Source of the DNA: Balanoglossus misakiensis
Lineage: Eukaryota > Hemichordata
Direction of reading: 5' to 3'
Assembly: GCA_040954595.2 (NCBI GenBank)
Contig: CM082593.2
Span: 8,370,001 to 8,434,000, forward strand
Length of the DNA stretch: 64,000 bases
The notes under the pieces: generated by a model
Told to the model about the DNA's origin: nothing
Database searches by the model: none
The model's input: the letters and a program-made list of their open reading frames with translations, nothing else
Position numbers and translations under genes: made by a program
In this document: positions 9,911-23,700 of the stretch, piece after piece
Position numbering within the stretch: the first letter of the stretch is position 1
How the letters are laid out: each line of letters begins with the position of its first letter

Positions 9911-11779
9911 TCACATCCACTTTTGGTACGGCCCCGTTACCGTGGTGAATGCATACGACTTAAGAGTCACTAGACTGTCTGTTGTCATAGTAACGGCTTG
10001 TTTAATAGGTATACTAGACACCTCAACCTCCTTCAGAGTTTGTACAGTCTCTTTTTCGGCAGGTTCCGTTTCCTGGACTAGTTTCGCTTTCTTTCTACCC
10101 CGCGTCGGAGTTGATGGGATGGGTTCCCCGGACGCCCTAGCTGCCTCCTCAGCCTCAAGTTGCCGGTTGGCCATCTTGATTTCATACTCATTCATGCCGT
10201 GATATCTGTAGTTCATATGTTTGTGGTGATAAAAGACTAGCGCAATGCGCGTCGGGTGATGGCGATTGGGTCTCTTCAGAGCTGTGGTGGCGTGCAGTTC
10301 CCGCTTGGCGACTTCAAAGAGCACGGCGCCGTGCTGCAACGCAATTGCCACTCCGCCGATCTCGGAGTCCATGAAACAACGTTCACTGTCGGAAAAGTAC
10401 GCCTCGTCCTCCAATGCTGCCACTTTCAAATCTTTTGCCAGTTCTGCGTTTGGCTTACAGCCAACAGCCGGTCCCTGCCCACCCATGGAATGTGGTAGTA
10501 TTGCAGCATTCTGTGGAATTCTGGGGTGGCCCACAAATCCTGAGCCGCTCATTGAATGTGCCTCGCCGTGTTGTCGATACGGCGACTGTCCCGGTCCATC
10601 TTTCGACGTCTGAGGTAGTTTGGACTGCTGGGATGGCAGATAGCCTTCAGACCGATTGGATTCCTTGCCCTTCAAAGTTTCCATTTTGCTATTGTGAGCA
10701 ATGACTCCATTCGGTAAGAGTTGATACTGTTCTTTGCTCTGAGTGGACGGCACTGATTTACCTCCATCATTCGATTCACTCGATTTCTGCCTCTCCGCAG
10801 ATTTACCATAGTGTTCTTTGTTGCCATGGTGATCTGCATTCGCATTTAGTTTAGAAACATCTGGTTTGACATCTTCTCGTTGATCCATACCAGGGTACCC
10901 TGGGTAGCCCATAAGTCTTGGATCAATAAGTCCAGGTGCTCTGGGAAACAAGCCCAGGCCAGGCATTCTGGAATCGGGATAGCCCTGTCCGAACATTGGA
11001 ATATAAGACGGATAGCCAAATGGATACATTCCGGGACGCATGCCGTGCAAGAATCCCGGAGGCATTCCCCACGGATACATTCCATTGAGCAGCATTGGAT
11101 GGCCGGACATTTCACCAAGGCCTGGGCGGAGACCAGCTGGCATTTCAGCGCGGTACATAGCGTGGATGTCCTGGGGCATTGGCATATTGGAATCTCTTGG
11201 CCAGCCGGGGGCAGGGGGTTGTTGGGTTGTACTTTCACTGGTGGGCATCTGCCCAGGATGTTGTTGTTGTTGTTGTTGCTGCTGCTGCTGTTGTTGTTGT
11301 TGTTTGATTTGAGCCTGTTCGGGGAAAGCTTCATTAGCTGTCCTTTTTTCACCCCTCTGCTCCTGCTTTGCGTGTTGAGTCGACGGTTGGTGCGCTGTGT
11401 GACTTTGCTGTTGTTGCTCGCCGTGAAGGTAGAGTCGTTTTTGTTCGATGGCTGTCGGTACGGGCATGGGGATACCTTTGTCTCGTTTGCCGTCCGCATC
11501 TTGATTGCTGCTGGCGTTCTGGGAGCTGCTGGATGATGACTGGCTGCCTCGTTTCCCCTTCTTCATCTCCGCTATTTGGTCTTTGGTTTTCTTGCGAAGT
11601 TCTCGCCGGAACGAGTGCAGTATCTGAAGTGAACCGTTTCGAACTTTCTCCTGTTGTCCCTCAGCGCTGCCAAACTCATCCACTGGTGCTATCTTGTACA
11701 ACGGCAACACGTGTAATTGTTCGTCAACTTCAGCTGGCTTTTGAATGACGCGGTTTTCCTCCTTTGTCAGAGTAAGTAA
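9911..11779 (-). CDS. TET: TET coding exon 9: DSBH with low-complexity insert and C-terminus
   Basis: Terminal exon; acceptor ctatgacag before TTACTTAC, TGA at 9911-9913. It encodes residues 1095-1716. It opens with LTKEENR and [11 protein letters not shown] (H1117 aligns with human TET2 H1416), then [10 protein letters not shown] and SFRREL. The DSBH insert follows: Ser/Gln-rich, a run of 14 Gln (11261-11302, mixed CAA/CAG), then a Met/Pro/Gly/Tyr-rich stretch (about 10890-11150) full of GM, GYP and PG steps. The fold resumes at [29 protein letters not shown] (H1590, third iron ligand) and [13 protein letters not shown]. Human TET2 S1898, a 2OG contact, corresponds to Ala (A1607) here. It ends in a basic RGRKKAK segment and [13 protein letters not shown]. 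Confidence 0.95.
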   Translation of the reverse strand, partial: LLTLTKEENRVIQKPAEVDEQLHVLPLYKIAPVDEFGSAEGQQEKVRNGSLQILHSFRRELRKKTKDQIAEMKKGKRGSQSSSSSSQNASSNQDADGKRDKGIPMPVPTAIEQKRLYLHGEQQQQSHTAHQPSTQHAKQEQRGEKRTANEAFPEQAQIKQQQQQQQQQQQQQQHPGQMPTSESTTQQPPAPGWPRDSNMPMPQDIHAMYRAEMPAGLRPGLGEMSGHPMLLNGMYPWGMPPGFLHGMRPGMYPFGYPSYIPMFGQGYPDSRMPGLGLFPRAPGLIDPRLMGYPGYPGMDQREDVKPDVSKLNANADHHGNKEHYGKSAERQKSSESNDGGKSVPSTQSKEQYQLLPNGVIAHNSKMETLKGKESNRSEGYLPSQQSKLPQTSKDGPGQSPYRQHGEAHSMSGSGFVGHPRIPQNAAILPHSMGGQGPAVGCKPNAELAKDLKVAALEDEAYFSDSERCFMDSEIGGVAIALQHGAVLFEVAKRELHATTALKRPNRHHPTRIALVFYHHKHMNYRYHGMNEYEIKMANRQLEAEEAARASGEPIPSTPTRGRKKAKLVQETEPAEKETVQTLKEVEVSSIPIKQAVTMTTDSLVTLKSYAFTTVTGPYQKWM

Positions 11780-14700
11780 CTGTCATAGAATACAGAGAAA
11801 CACTTGGTAACTATAGCGATAAACCTCTGCCATGCTAAGATATAAATTTTCTATTTCCTTGAAATTATGAAAAGTGCTCTGGTTTATGTAGAACAGAGCA
11901 TTTGTCATCTAGAAAGTACCAATTTGTTTTCAATGGATACATTTTTCGGTAAATAACAGCATATGGATGCATTCACTGAGAGTTGTAAAATCGGTTTGAT
12001 ATACAGAGTTAAAGGGCGATGATCGTCTTATGCGCATGTGCCAAACCAGAGACTCTGGTTACAAAAATTGTATACAGTCAGTGGCATAAGACGTTGTGCA
12101 ACAGACAAAATGGTGGCAACCATAGCTTGTATCAGAGATCGGGGAAAGACAGCTAAATTGGGTGAAAAGCAGGGATAAAACTAAAGTCTAGTTATACGGT
12201 GCGCATATGGAAAGCCTAAAGAGAAGGCAGTCCACGATTTGAATCTGTCGAACGCGAAAATTTGCAGAACATTTGTGGATTGGATGTAATGTTTGTACAC
12301 ACAAAATTACGCACATGCGCATAAGACGATCGTCGGCCTTTAATACAACAGTGAATGAACAGCAAATTGAAATGAGATCCACGGTGTTCAAAAAAAGAAA
12401 ATTCTAGTGAGGCTGACACTACCCACAACCAAAATGAATTTGCAGAATACCCAGGGCTACAAAAGTCTCTACTCACCACAGTACATCCATTATTCATGTT
12501 ATGTTGATCTTTGTGACTATGTGCACAGAAATCAACACATGCAGTCACTCCAGTAAACGGACGACCTTCACCGTAACCAAGGCGACATTCCATTCCCTCC
12601 CTTTCATGAGCAGTCTGTCAATCAGAAAGACAAAACATTTATAAGGTCTCAATAATGTAAATACACACCAATTTTCAAAGCAATCTGACCAGCAGTTCTT
12701 GAGTTACTGAGTTTTGACCAATTTCACATTTTCCTGGCTCATTTGCATATTTTTTGCAATGACAACTTCATTTGAACAAACTCCCATCTACAGCCCAGCA
12801 TGCATCTGCACACCAAATATCAAGGTGATATGCCAAGCGGTTTTGAAGTTTTTGATGTGGACCGATATACTTAATGAACTTGATGTATACTTTCTCAAAG
12901 CACTTCTTTGCCCTGTCACTGCATTTCTGTTCTGTGCATGTACTTACCTGATTCCCATAAGAATCTGGGGCTATTTTCTTATACAGTGGCCCAATTTCAG
13001 TGGCAAGTGTTTGCAGTCGTGCCTCTAATTCCTCCTCCTGTTAATGAAAATTTAATACTGGTATTAATTCCATAACAATAACATTTTAATATCTATTTCC
13101 ACGCTGTGTTGGCATGGGCTATGCAGGCGTATTGCCAAACAATTATAAATTGTAATGAAATTTGTAACTAGTTGCAAGTTGTGAATGTCCACGGTAACGA
13201 GTTTCTCATGAATATTCATATCACCAGAGAGCATGACAAAGATGCACTATGACTAAACAACTACATGTTTACTGTAAAAGGTGTTATTTTCACGAGCAAT
13301 AAATTTTCACGAAATTTGCGCGAGCCAAAAAAAACCCGTTAAAATAGAAAGTCACGTAAAAAGTTTTTCGGAGATAATGATGCAGTTAGTGAAATACGAG
13401 AACGCCAAAATTAATCCTTGTGTTACAGTTGCCTTTTTTGATATCGCGAAAAATTTCCTGTCGCAAAAATAACCTGTTTGCATAAGAATGATTTCCTTGT
13501 AACGAACACTTCAGTATAATGAACATTTTGTATGTCCCCCCACAATGGTCGTTATAGCGATGCTCCACTGCATCAGGTGTCACAATTCTCTGACGTGTAC
13601 TAGTAATTTGGGAATACTTTTTGAACTCACCTCTTTGACATCAGCTGACGAGGAAAGTTTGAATTTCTTAGGAGTTTTACTGCGAGCAAATTTGCAACCA
13701 TTATAATACATGGACCAAGAACATCCAAAGGAGAATGAAGCCCCACATGATTCGGAATCATAGCCCTGACAGGCACACGTTTTCCTGAAGAAAAAAAAGT
13801 TGTCTTGTTAAAAAAATCAATTCACATGTAGGGACTCGTAGAAGCAGCTTTACAACATCAAAGGTATACGGTCACCTATGGTTACCATGGCAAATTGAGA
13901 TCTAGCCAATAACAGATTTTCAGTGGGTGGCACACGCGAAAAAAAAGAGCACCACCATATGTTCTTTAGAACACTCAAATATGCCATTTCAGCCATATAT
14001 GGGCGTATGCAAATTGGATGTGACTGTATACCTTTAAATTGTTGCTTTTGATGTTACATATCAAACATTATTGTCAATAAATGTTTTTTTAAGGAAGTCA
14101 TCTATTCTAATACTATAAATAGGAAGTTTGAAAAACATGCAAGAATTACTTCCTCATCTAGAGTAATATTTACACATAGCTATATATTTAAGGTTTAATG
14201 ATAAATATTACAGAAGTCTGGTTAAAATGTTTTCAATCATTTGCATGACTAACAAGGAATACATCAATATTGAGGAAAATAAAGGATGATCAATACAATT
14301 TTCTTGAAATGTGCTTGTTATTCTTCGATATCAAATAACGTCAGAGGCAGTTACGTTAGCATTCAAATTTCCAGATGACGGGCAACTTCAGCAACGTAGT
14401 GCAGACAAACACTGTGCAGACGAAATGCCAAGACGCTGATAAGGCACCATACCTGATACATGTTACGTGTCTGGCGGTTCTAAAGTAAAAACATACTCGG
14501 AAAAACTTTTACTGGATGCCGAAAAATTGCTTGCCCGTCGTCAGGAAATGACAACGCCGTGGGTCATATTGCCAGATCACGTGATTGATAGTAAAGAACA
14601 AGTTTGAATCTATCACAGGAATAAAAAAAAAAACTGAAGTGCAAAACACTTACTCTTCATTAGTGCCACATCTTCTGACAGTCGGCTGTCCATGTCTGGA

Positions 14701-17700
14701 TAATTTCTCTGTCAGCCATGAGTAGGTGTCATCCGATCTTTCCGAACGAACACCTTCCCATGCTACTATGGCAACAATGATAACAGCTGTTTGGCAGTAA
14801 TGTCCAGTACGATGACGTACAACGCACAGCACCTTTTCTTCAGGTCCCGATCGGCGAATAACCTACATTCAAAGACAAAGAAAATATATCAGAAATTGCT
14901 GCATTATGGGCTTCACACACATGCATTTGAAATGTTTCTGAAACGTCTCAGGTCAAATACTGGCATAATTATTATGTGTTAACAGTTTAAGTGGTCCTGA
15001 AATGGCTCAGATTTGAGACGGCTTTGCCGGTCAGACCTGAGCCGATGTAAAGGATTAACATCTCTCCGCAACCCATTGTGTATGGGGCCGAGCCTCAGCG
15101 CCTATACATAAACTTTGTGTGTGTGGACATAAGGCGACTCAAAGGATTCATGCTCTGTGTTTACAAATGGCAAACAGTGTCTCTGAAACGTTTCTACTTT
15201 ACCCAGTGTGAACCTGGTATATGGCACTTAGTAACATGCAAATTGCCATGCTTGTGCAAGACTGTTTCTTGTATGAAGAAACTGTCTTGGACTTAATGTA
15301 TACCAAAATGGTTACAAATAAAAATACATAATGTACTTAATATTAGTACACCCCACCAAACAATGTACACCATCATATTCAAACCAGACCTCACCATTAT
15401 GCCATGTGATAACCCCCTCCTTATTTTGTCACTTACCCATTTTGCAATAGGACAGCCCAAAGATCCCTTGCCTTCTTTTCCAGTATACACAATCTGTTCT
15501 ATTCGCACTGCTTTGCCTTTTTCACCAATCCTGAAATAAATATTATGTCATCATTTAAAATTATGTTTGTTAGAGGGCACACTCACTGTCTTTCTGTACT
15601 TTTGTTGGTATTGGATGCTTGGTACCCATACATGTTCTGAGTGGGGGAACCATGTTATGATTTGCAGTGCTTTGTAAAGGGAGGTACCCAGGTAAATGTT
15701 ACCGGGGTTCCCCGCAGTCATTTTACTGCGTACCGGGCTTCCTCTTGGTATATCAGTGCAGTCATATTTGGTAGCTAGCAGAAGCGTTACCGGGGTTCTT
15801 AATTCATTTACCAATATTACCAAAAACACTGTTTTGACGCTGGCTGTGTTTGATGACATCACGTCTATTTGAACATAAAAGTTACACTCAATGTCTGTAA
15901 GTACGACGAAACAACAAACCTGTTTTCCATCATCTGTCTTATTGCTGCTAGCGATGGACCAGTACCTAGCTGTGTGTAATATGGGCCCTCGTCTTTCTCA
16001 TTAGGATTCTCTGAGAAGCAAAATTTGAGAGAATCTCTGTGAGAACATGAATGTTGTTGGGATGTCTAGTATACATCCTCTTGCCAACGGAGTTTGAATC
16101 TCTACGTCTTTTGATTTTGGAAATTTAAAGGGAAGGGGTTGTCGCGCCGCGTGGGTGTCCCCTCTCGATGACAATACGTCCTCCCATACCAGCTCAAACC
16201 TCACTGCAGTCACCAAGACCTACTAGGATCTTCAGTTGCTGTCATGACCAGTCTACGCTACAGTTGGCTGCTTCGTTCATTCTAAGAATTATTTCAGGGA
16301 TTTGTGGATGAATTGTAATGTTTATAAACAAACAAATGCGGCGCGACGACCCCTTCACTTTAACACTTCTTTATGTCATTCTTTCATTTTTGTGCCAACT
16401 CTACATCTGAGGGCAAACTGGATGTTGAAAAATTGGGGGAAATTTTCGCGACCCTCACGAGAGCCCCCCAAAACGCAAAAATAAATAGTTGCAAAAGAAC
16501 AATGTGTACAATAGAATGTTTTTCAGTTAAAGAGAACACGAAAATTAATCGTCAAGAAATAGTCGCCTCTGTTGACATCCCGAAAATTTCCCGTTTAACA
16601 GTATCACACAAAATCCAAAGAATATCACATGAAGACCAAAGAATTTGACAGGAACATCTTCTCTGATACAGCACACAGAATTCTGCCACAGAGACCCATC
16701 TTATACACAGATGCTTGTTACAAATACTTACCAACACAGCCACACATTGGCATAACTGGTTTCTCGTCTTCTATTGCGTATTTCTCAAGGGGAGTAGTTG
16801 GAGTTTCGTCCTGATTTGAAGATGAAGCCGTCGATGGCCGTGGTGGGGTCTGCAATGGAGACTTTGTGTTTGGAGACATTCTCGGCCAAGGTACGGGTGA
16901 TTTCGTTCGAGGTGGAGTCCTTCTTGGAGAGTCTGCTGGTGTCCTCATTGGTGAGGTCATGTCTCGCCTGGGACTTGGTCCCCTGAAGGGGAAATGCAAG
17001 TGTTCCTGTTGCGTGGACAGAGGGCTTTCCATACTCTTGGGTTTTGTCGGCTCAGTGAACACACTACCTGTTGATGGTTGCACAGTCATGTTTGGCAGCA
17101 ATGTGGCTATTTTATCTGAAGTCCTGGGTCTGTCTACATTTTCCATGGTGTGACCGTGACTTTGCATAGGCAGGGCTCTCTCTGTGGCCATCTTTGTATC
17201 CATTGTCATATGGAGCCCAGTCGCCTCGGCCGTCTGTTCACGGTTACTAAAACTACCCACACTAGATGATGGATAGGTCCAAAGCGGTGGGTTTTTGGTA
17301 TGACCTTTCACCTCCGAGCTGCTTGTAGTTTCCCGTGCATCTGAATGATTATGCGGTGAAGGAAACGACTTCCTTGAGAAAGATGAACTGAGAGACAACA
17401 AAGACTCGGCTGCCACGTCGACTGGTGACAAAGTTTTCTTTTCAGAAAACATGTTCTCTGCAGCATCCCTAGATGATGGTCGTTCCATTTGTCCTCGCAG
17501 ATGACCCCGGCTCTGTTCACCTTGTTTTGGTTCTGTAGGTCTATGCAGATCTGACTGTGTCTTTAGATCGATGTGCCTGTGTTGATGATCTAAGGGTCTG
17601 CCCGGATCCAGGTGTCTATGTTGGTCTACCTGTCGGCTAGGGTCCATTGGTCTGCTAGGGTCTACATGCCTGTGTACATCTGTTGGTCTATTTAGCTCCA

Positions 17701-20700
17701 TTGCTATAGCTCGGTGCGGTTCGGCCATTCTGTTTAAATCTACAGGTCGCTTTGACTCTGGTGGCCGGGCTTGCTCTAAGTGTCTGCCTAAATCTAGAGG
17801 TCTGTTTTGCTCTGCCTGTCGGCCTCCTTGATGATCAGCTGGCCTCTTCAAGTCTGACCGGTTCATGTCCAAGTGTCTGTTTGGGTCTACTTGAAGATTC
17901 AAGTCAGCGGGCCGGTTAGCGTCTACCTGCCTGATAAGACTCTCAGGTTTGTGCAGCTCAACCTGTCTGCCTACATCCACTGGCTTAGTGCCATCCATTT
18001 GTCGGGCCAGGTTGACAACTTGAGTTTGTTCTGTTTGTCTGCCGAGATCTGCTGGTTTGACTTTTGCAGCCGATTTATTGACATTTTTATCCTGCATGAT
18101 TGCCTTGGGCTGCTCCATTCTAATGCCATAGAATGCGTTGGCCATATCCGGTGGGTATATGGCGTGTTGGAGGTGCCTCATGTCCATTTGGGGACACTGT
18201 CCGCGGTGCTGTATCTGCTGCAGGCCATCCTTGTTGGTTGCCGGTGGCGGGGCCAATGGAATACCACTGGGAAAGGCTACATTTTCTTTCGCAAATGCTG
18301 GGTGGGGCAATCTTGGATCAAGATGCATTGCAAGGTTGGATGGGTTACCATGGTGACTTGCCTCCATGCTCTGGTTGCAAGGGCGGCCATCTTGCATGCC
18401 GTTGGCGATGGAGGTCTCAATGTTGGCTCTGGGATCACCGAGACGGGTTACTTGTTTGCTTTGCTCTGCTGTGAGATGCAATGCTGAATTGTGAACAATG
18501 TTTTCCATTCCAACCTACAAAACAAAAACCAGAGAACACAAGTCACACATCTTTTTCGGTTTGGATGACTTTTAAAATATACAGAACATACAACTGTAAC
18601 TTGTTATTAACCTGTTGAATCTTCCGAGGTATGCACTGACTTCTGGTGGTCATAAAATTTCACTCTGGTATTAAATCTGTCACAAATACGCAACTTGCAT
18701 TCTAAGCTTTAATGTCATTCAGTAAAAGTACCCTAATTACATTGATAAAATAATTTGTCCTGTGATGACTAATGCGACAAAATATCATTTGGAAATTTGC
18801 AGATGATTTTCTTTCAGTCAAATTTGGAATTAGCTGTACCCTAAAAATGTGTCCTTTCTTTGATCTGGCACTTATTCCTGCAAAGATCAACAAAAGCCTG
18901 GTCTTCGAACAGGAAACCTCACTGAAAACGTTGTTGTAGTCATTAATTTGATGTTGAGAAATGTGAATGTGTTCCTACACACATACATGTATGTTGTAAC
19001 AATTTATAATGTAAATATTACAATTTTACAATTTTTAGTTTAGTACTTTGATAAAATAATATTACAATGTCAAGGTGTCAAATCAGAGTCAACTTCTGCA
19101 AGGAAAATGTCTGCAGTAGACATACAGCAAACTCCACAGTAACCAATTAGTTAACAAAATCACTCAGTGTATATAATGCAGATGTCACATGTTACATGGT
19201 AATATATTAATACATGTACTAAGTGAGATTGACTTTGGTTCCCGTTCCTATGACAAATCAAGTCATTATGCATTGACTGCAATGAATGACCAGTGCCATT
19301 AATTATTTGTTTAAGTGACATGGTCACCATGCTATGATGTATCACAAATCACTACACGCACAGTTTGTCTAATGCTGCATGATACCATGGTATGATGGAT
19401 GTATGGAGTGTAGATAGTGTCTGGCCTCTGCAAGCCAACTTTTCAATATTTGTTTTTTTTATTTTCCTGTAATCCTGAAATGTCTACAACTTGCCAACTT
19501 TTCAATATTTGTTTTTTTTATTTTCCTGTAATCCTGAAATGTTCATCAAATTAGCACTCTAGTCTCATAATCTGAGGTGAGGATTACGAAGAAGTACACT
19601 AAGCAACACTTCCTGCAGAATCAGGGCCAAAATAAGGCGTCGACTTATGAGCATCACTGTTTCACTGCAACACTGAATTAAATCAAATCAATGCAAGCAA
19701 TATATAGTACAGACATAAATCACACAGGTCTCTGAAATTAAATTTCCTATTTGGAGTATGAATTCACAAGAACACAAAACGAATTCACATTGCAACACAA
19801 TACAGGGAAGACTGGAAGTACGACCCTCGTACATGCAAATGAACCCGCTGCTTCAATGGGGTCAAGGCCAGAAATGCCACCCGCCTTCACAATACAGACA
19901 GCAATTGTTATTTACTATATCCATTTTTACGACTCTGTCTACTCGACTATTTCAAAGCACATACGCCAAAACCTGCTGATATCCATCTGTCCTTGAAAAC
20001 CGTAAAAAGCGGCCATCATCCGTTTGCCGAAATGCAGATTTTGAATTAAGCTGTCTAACAGCCACGTGCCAAACAATCGAAATACGGGGTTTTTAACTGG
20101 CTTGGTTACGGAGACACACGTGTACAAATGTGTACAGAATGAACAAATATATATGCAAATGTTTCAAACTGACACTTCTTTGTGTGTGGTAACCCATTAC
20201 ACTATTTTTAGAAGTACATGTACCTGGAACTGAACAGTAATATCCATACTTGAATTATTTTCGACAAAAAGCAATCTCAACATTTCGTTTTATTAAAAAG
20301 CAGTCAGATAGCATCAGTAAATCATCACAATTTTTTTCTGAGCTGGTGTAAAAAATTTCTTGATAATTTGCTGAATTGCTTCCCTGGTAATATATCTCCA
20401 TTCACCGAACACTAGTGTCTTTGTACTTTACATGTACAGCATGGCTCACGTGTTCCACACAAGCACATATTACAGCATGGTGGCAAATTTATCATCTTTT
20501 GGCTATTCATGAAATATCAGTTTAACACACTGAATTTGCACAATTGAAAAACAGGAACTATCTTTTGGGGTTTCTCAAGCTAAGACTTTATTTACAAATG
20601 TAAGATTTCAGCAAATAATTCATGGGTGAAATTTAAAACTATTAAGTAGAAGATGCTATGCTTTACACTTCACGATAAAAATAAAATCTTGGTTTACAAC

Positions 20701-23700
20701 AGGGGGTCGGACAATCTGACGAGTACAATACAATAATTTTGTATTGAATTATCTGTTATGCAAAGTATCTATTCATACTACATCCGAACAAAGGATTTCT
20801 CATAATTGAAATATTTAACCAACACCCTACATGTACCAGCAACACTGTCAGTCAGCTAACTATCAACTGCACCCTGGCTGTACACAACTTCATGACCACG
20901 ACATTCTAATCACAAGTCACCAAATATCACAATTTTGTCCAGTGAGTTCTCCCTTTCACCCCCAGTTCCCTCTTTAGGGATCCATTTACTATAAGGAACA
21001 ATGAATTTGGACCAAACCATGATGGTTAAAGGGGGAGGAGATAATAAAATCCATATAAAATGTGTGGGACACAGTCCTGCATCAATTTACATAGTCACTG
21101 AAACCACACATCAGTGGTCATCATGGTTTAGACTGTGTCTTACTTGCGGCTTCCGCTTGTGAATGTTGACATTTGTCAGACTGAGTAATCAATAATAAAC
21201 TGTCTTTTCTCTTTAGAGTAGCAATCATCTTCTGTAGACTTTATATCATGGCTTCCCTCAAGTTGTCTGTACAAGGTGACAACCAATGTTGGACAATACA
21301 GGGTTCATGGACACAAAATTGAAGTTTCATAGTACTATATAAACTGCCAGGCCAAAATGAAACGGTATAAGCTCTTCACATTACAAGCACTGTCTTATAC
21401 CAACTCGACCTTCCACTGAATTGAAATGAAGACTTCCCACTCACTACAGATTTGAACATTGTCAGAGATGTAAGAGTTATCACCCCGAGTGCTTCTAACT
21501 ACACTTCATCATTCACAATCAACTCTGGCATCCAGCCAATCCAAATTGCTTGTATCATGTCTAGCCAAGTCGGCTTGACTTTTGACCTGTGCTTTCCACG
21601 ATGGACTTGATCTGCAACAGCTGATTTCAGTTTGACTGACTTTCAGAAAATTCACAGATATTTAATATTAAGGGTGTACTAAAATGGCAATGCTTGACTA
21701 TTCGAGTAGGGAAATCTACCAGCAAAACTGGGCATACTTCTAGTCTTGATAACATGGTAATATTGGTACGATATGATCATATCTGCTACATGCATAATCA
21801 ACCCAATGTGCAATCGCATGGTATCACTAATTACTATAAACCTGATTGACAATCAACATGTTGGTTACCATGGCAACACAATTATCAACATATTTGCATC
21901 TCATCAAGTTTCATGATGTGAAATAAGGAAATTAACCAATATAAAAAGGGTGGGGGGGGGGGGGCAACCAGAAAAAAAAACAGGAAATCCATTCATAACT
22001 CATAGAAACTTCTGATGTCATCTCACATGAGGACTATCACTTTCAATTCTAAATTTATCCAAAAAAAAAAAGCCAAACATCACAACATGAATGAGTCAGG
22101 AAATTTACAAAATGGATTTTCTAGAGAAACATTCTGTGTGTGCAAGCAATTAACATCATTTTTGTGAAGTCTACTTAGAACAGTTTTCTTCTCATATTAA
22201 TTAGTCTTTAGCTCGTTAGCAAGGACTACAAAGACAACACCCAGTAACCACTCAACTATTGAAAGATTACACGTAATGACTGTATTGTTTTAACACTAAC
22301 ATATGCAAATAGAAATTCAGCTCTTAATGATGTGTATTGAAGCTCTAAAACTTTTGATATTAATTTTTGGGGGCTATACATCTAACATTCAATTCACCAT
22401 ATCTTGTAAACTTTTAAGAATTTTTGAAAATATTCATCATTAACTAGAGTTTTCAATGCCAACTGATGATCATACATAGTATCTAATATCACAGTTGAAT
22501 AGGGATTGTACTGAATGAAATCATCCTTTGATTACAGTTTTAAAATAATCAAATATAATCTTATCTTTAACAGAATAAAAAATACAGACTTCCACAAATG
22601 TCCCCATTATATAAAATTTCATGAAAATAGGAAACTCTAGAATTGATTTCAAAAACAAAGGCAATGTGTAGTGTTGAACCACGAGTTTAGCCCAGAATAC
22701 ACAGGTCTACATGTAGTAAGTTGTACATTCACAAACAGCTGAAAAATCAATATCACTGAATGACCAGGTTGTCATTACTAGCCATGCAGGTAGAATATTA
22801 CACTCATTTACGATGTGAGTGTGAATTGTCTAGGGGCCATATCTTTCCACCCATTTTTTTTTACCACCACTGGTCAAGGTTCAAACAACACCTTTTTATT
22901 TCCAGAGAGACAAACAATCAAGGTGTTGGCCACACCTGACCTTGCTAATTCTAATAAATAGTCAGTTATTTTCACAGTTATTAAAACCCTTATCAGATTC
23001 AAGATGAAAGCTCACTGCTATCATAGTGTACAGTTACAACTACCCAGTTGGCCTCTATGTTGACAGATTATGTCGTTCACTTTGCACAGATATATTTTAC
23101 TCGCGGTAATTTACAGCCAACAATGTCTCTAATTTACAAAAATAAAACATTGGAAAATGGATGCCAAATTTAGTTTACAAAATTTATTCTGCAAAAAATG
23201 CAATGTCGTCCACAGTACTGGTTAAACCGACTGATGTTTGAATTTGGGGGTTGGCATGGGTGACCTGCAAAAGCATGGAGCCATGCGCACGAAGGCTAAA
23301 TACACGTACACACTCAACAATGAATAATTAAACATTTGTACACAATTAAAACTGGGTAATCTTTGCAAAGAGCTTATACTGGCAGCATCTGCTGATACCT
23401 TCACGGCAGGATGATGGTCTGAGTGGAGTATGCTTCGCAGAATCAAATCTAGGTTACAAATTGAAATCGGTTTAACCGCAATTGGAAACTGTAGCTCTCT
23501 TTGTGTGAGTGAGATTCTGACCTTCTTTGTACAACCGTCAATGGGTACCAATGTATGTACTACACACACCACTTAAATTATGCTAAATATGTGACAAAGA
23601 CAACACATTGACAGCTCGTATTCAAGGTAACATATCTATCAACAAAATAATGCATAGAAACCGGCAGAGAATCTCCAATGCAGCCTAACTATCCTAAGTA

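Noticed and set aside
10880-11536. 218-residue + strand frame and 217-residue minus frame opposite or overlapping TET exon 9
   Set aside because: Alternate-frame shadows of the low-complexity TET insert; poly-Leu, poly-Cys and poly-Asn runs come from the CAA/CAG tract.
12714-13028. 104-residue + strand frame
   Set aside because: It overlaps TET exon 7 in antisense and has no coding features of its own.
17873-18487. 204-residue + strand frame opposite TET exon 2
   Set aside because: Antisense shadow of the 12-residue repeat exon, with no recognisable protein features.
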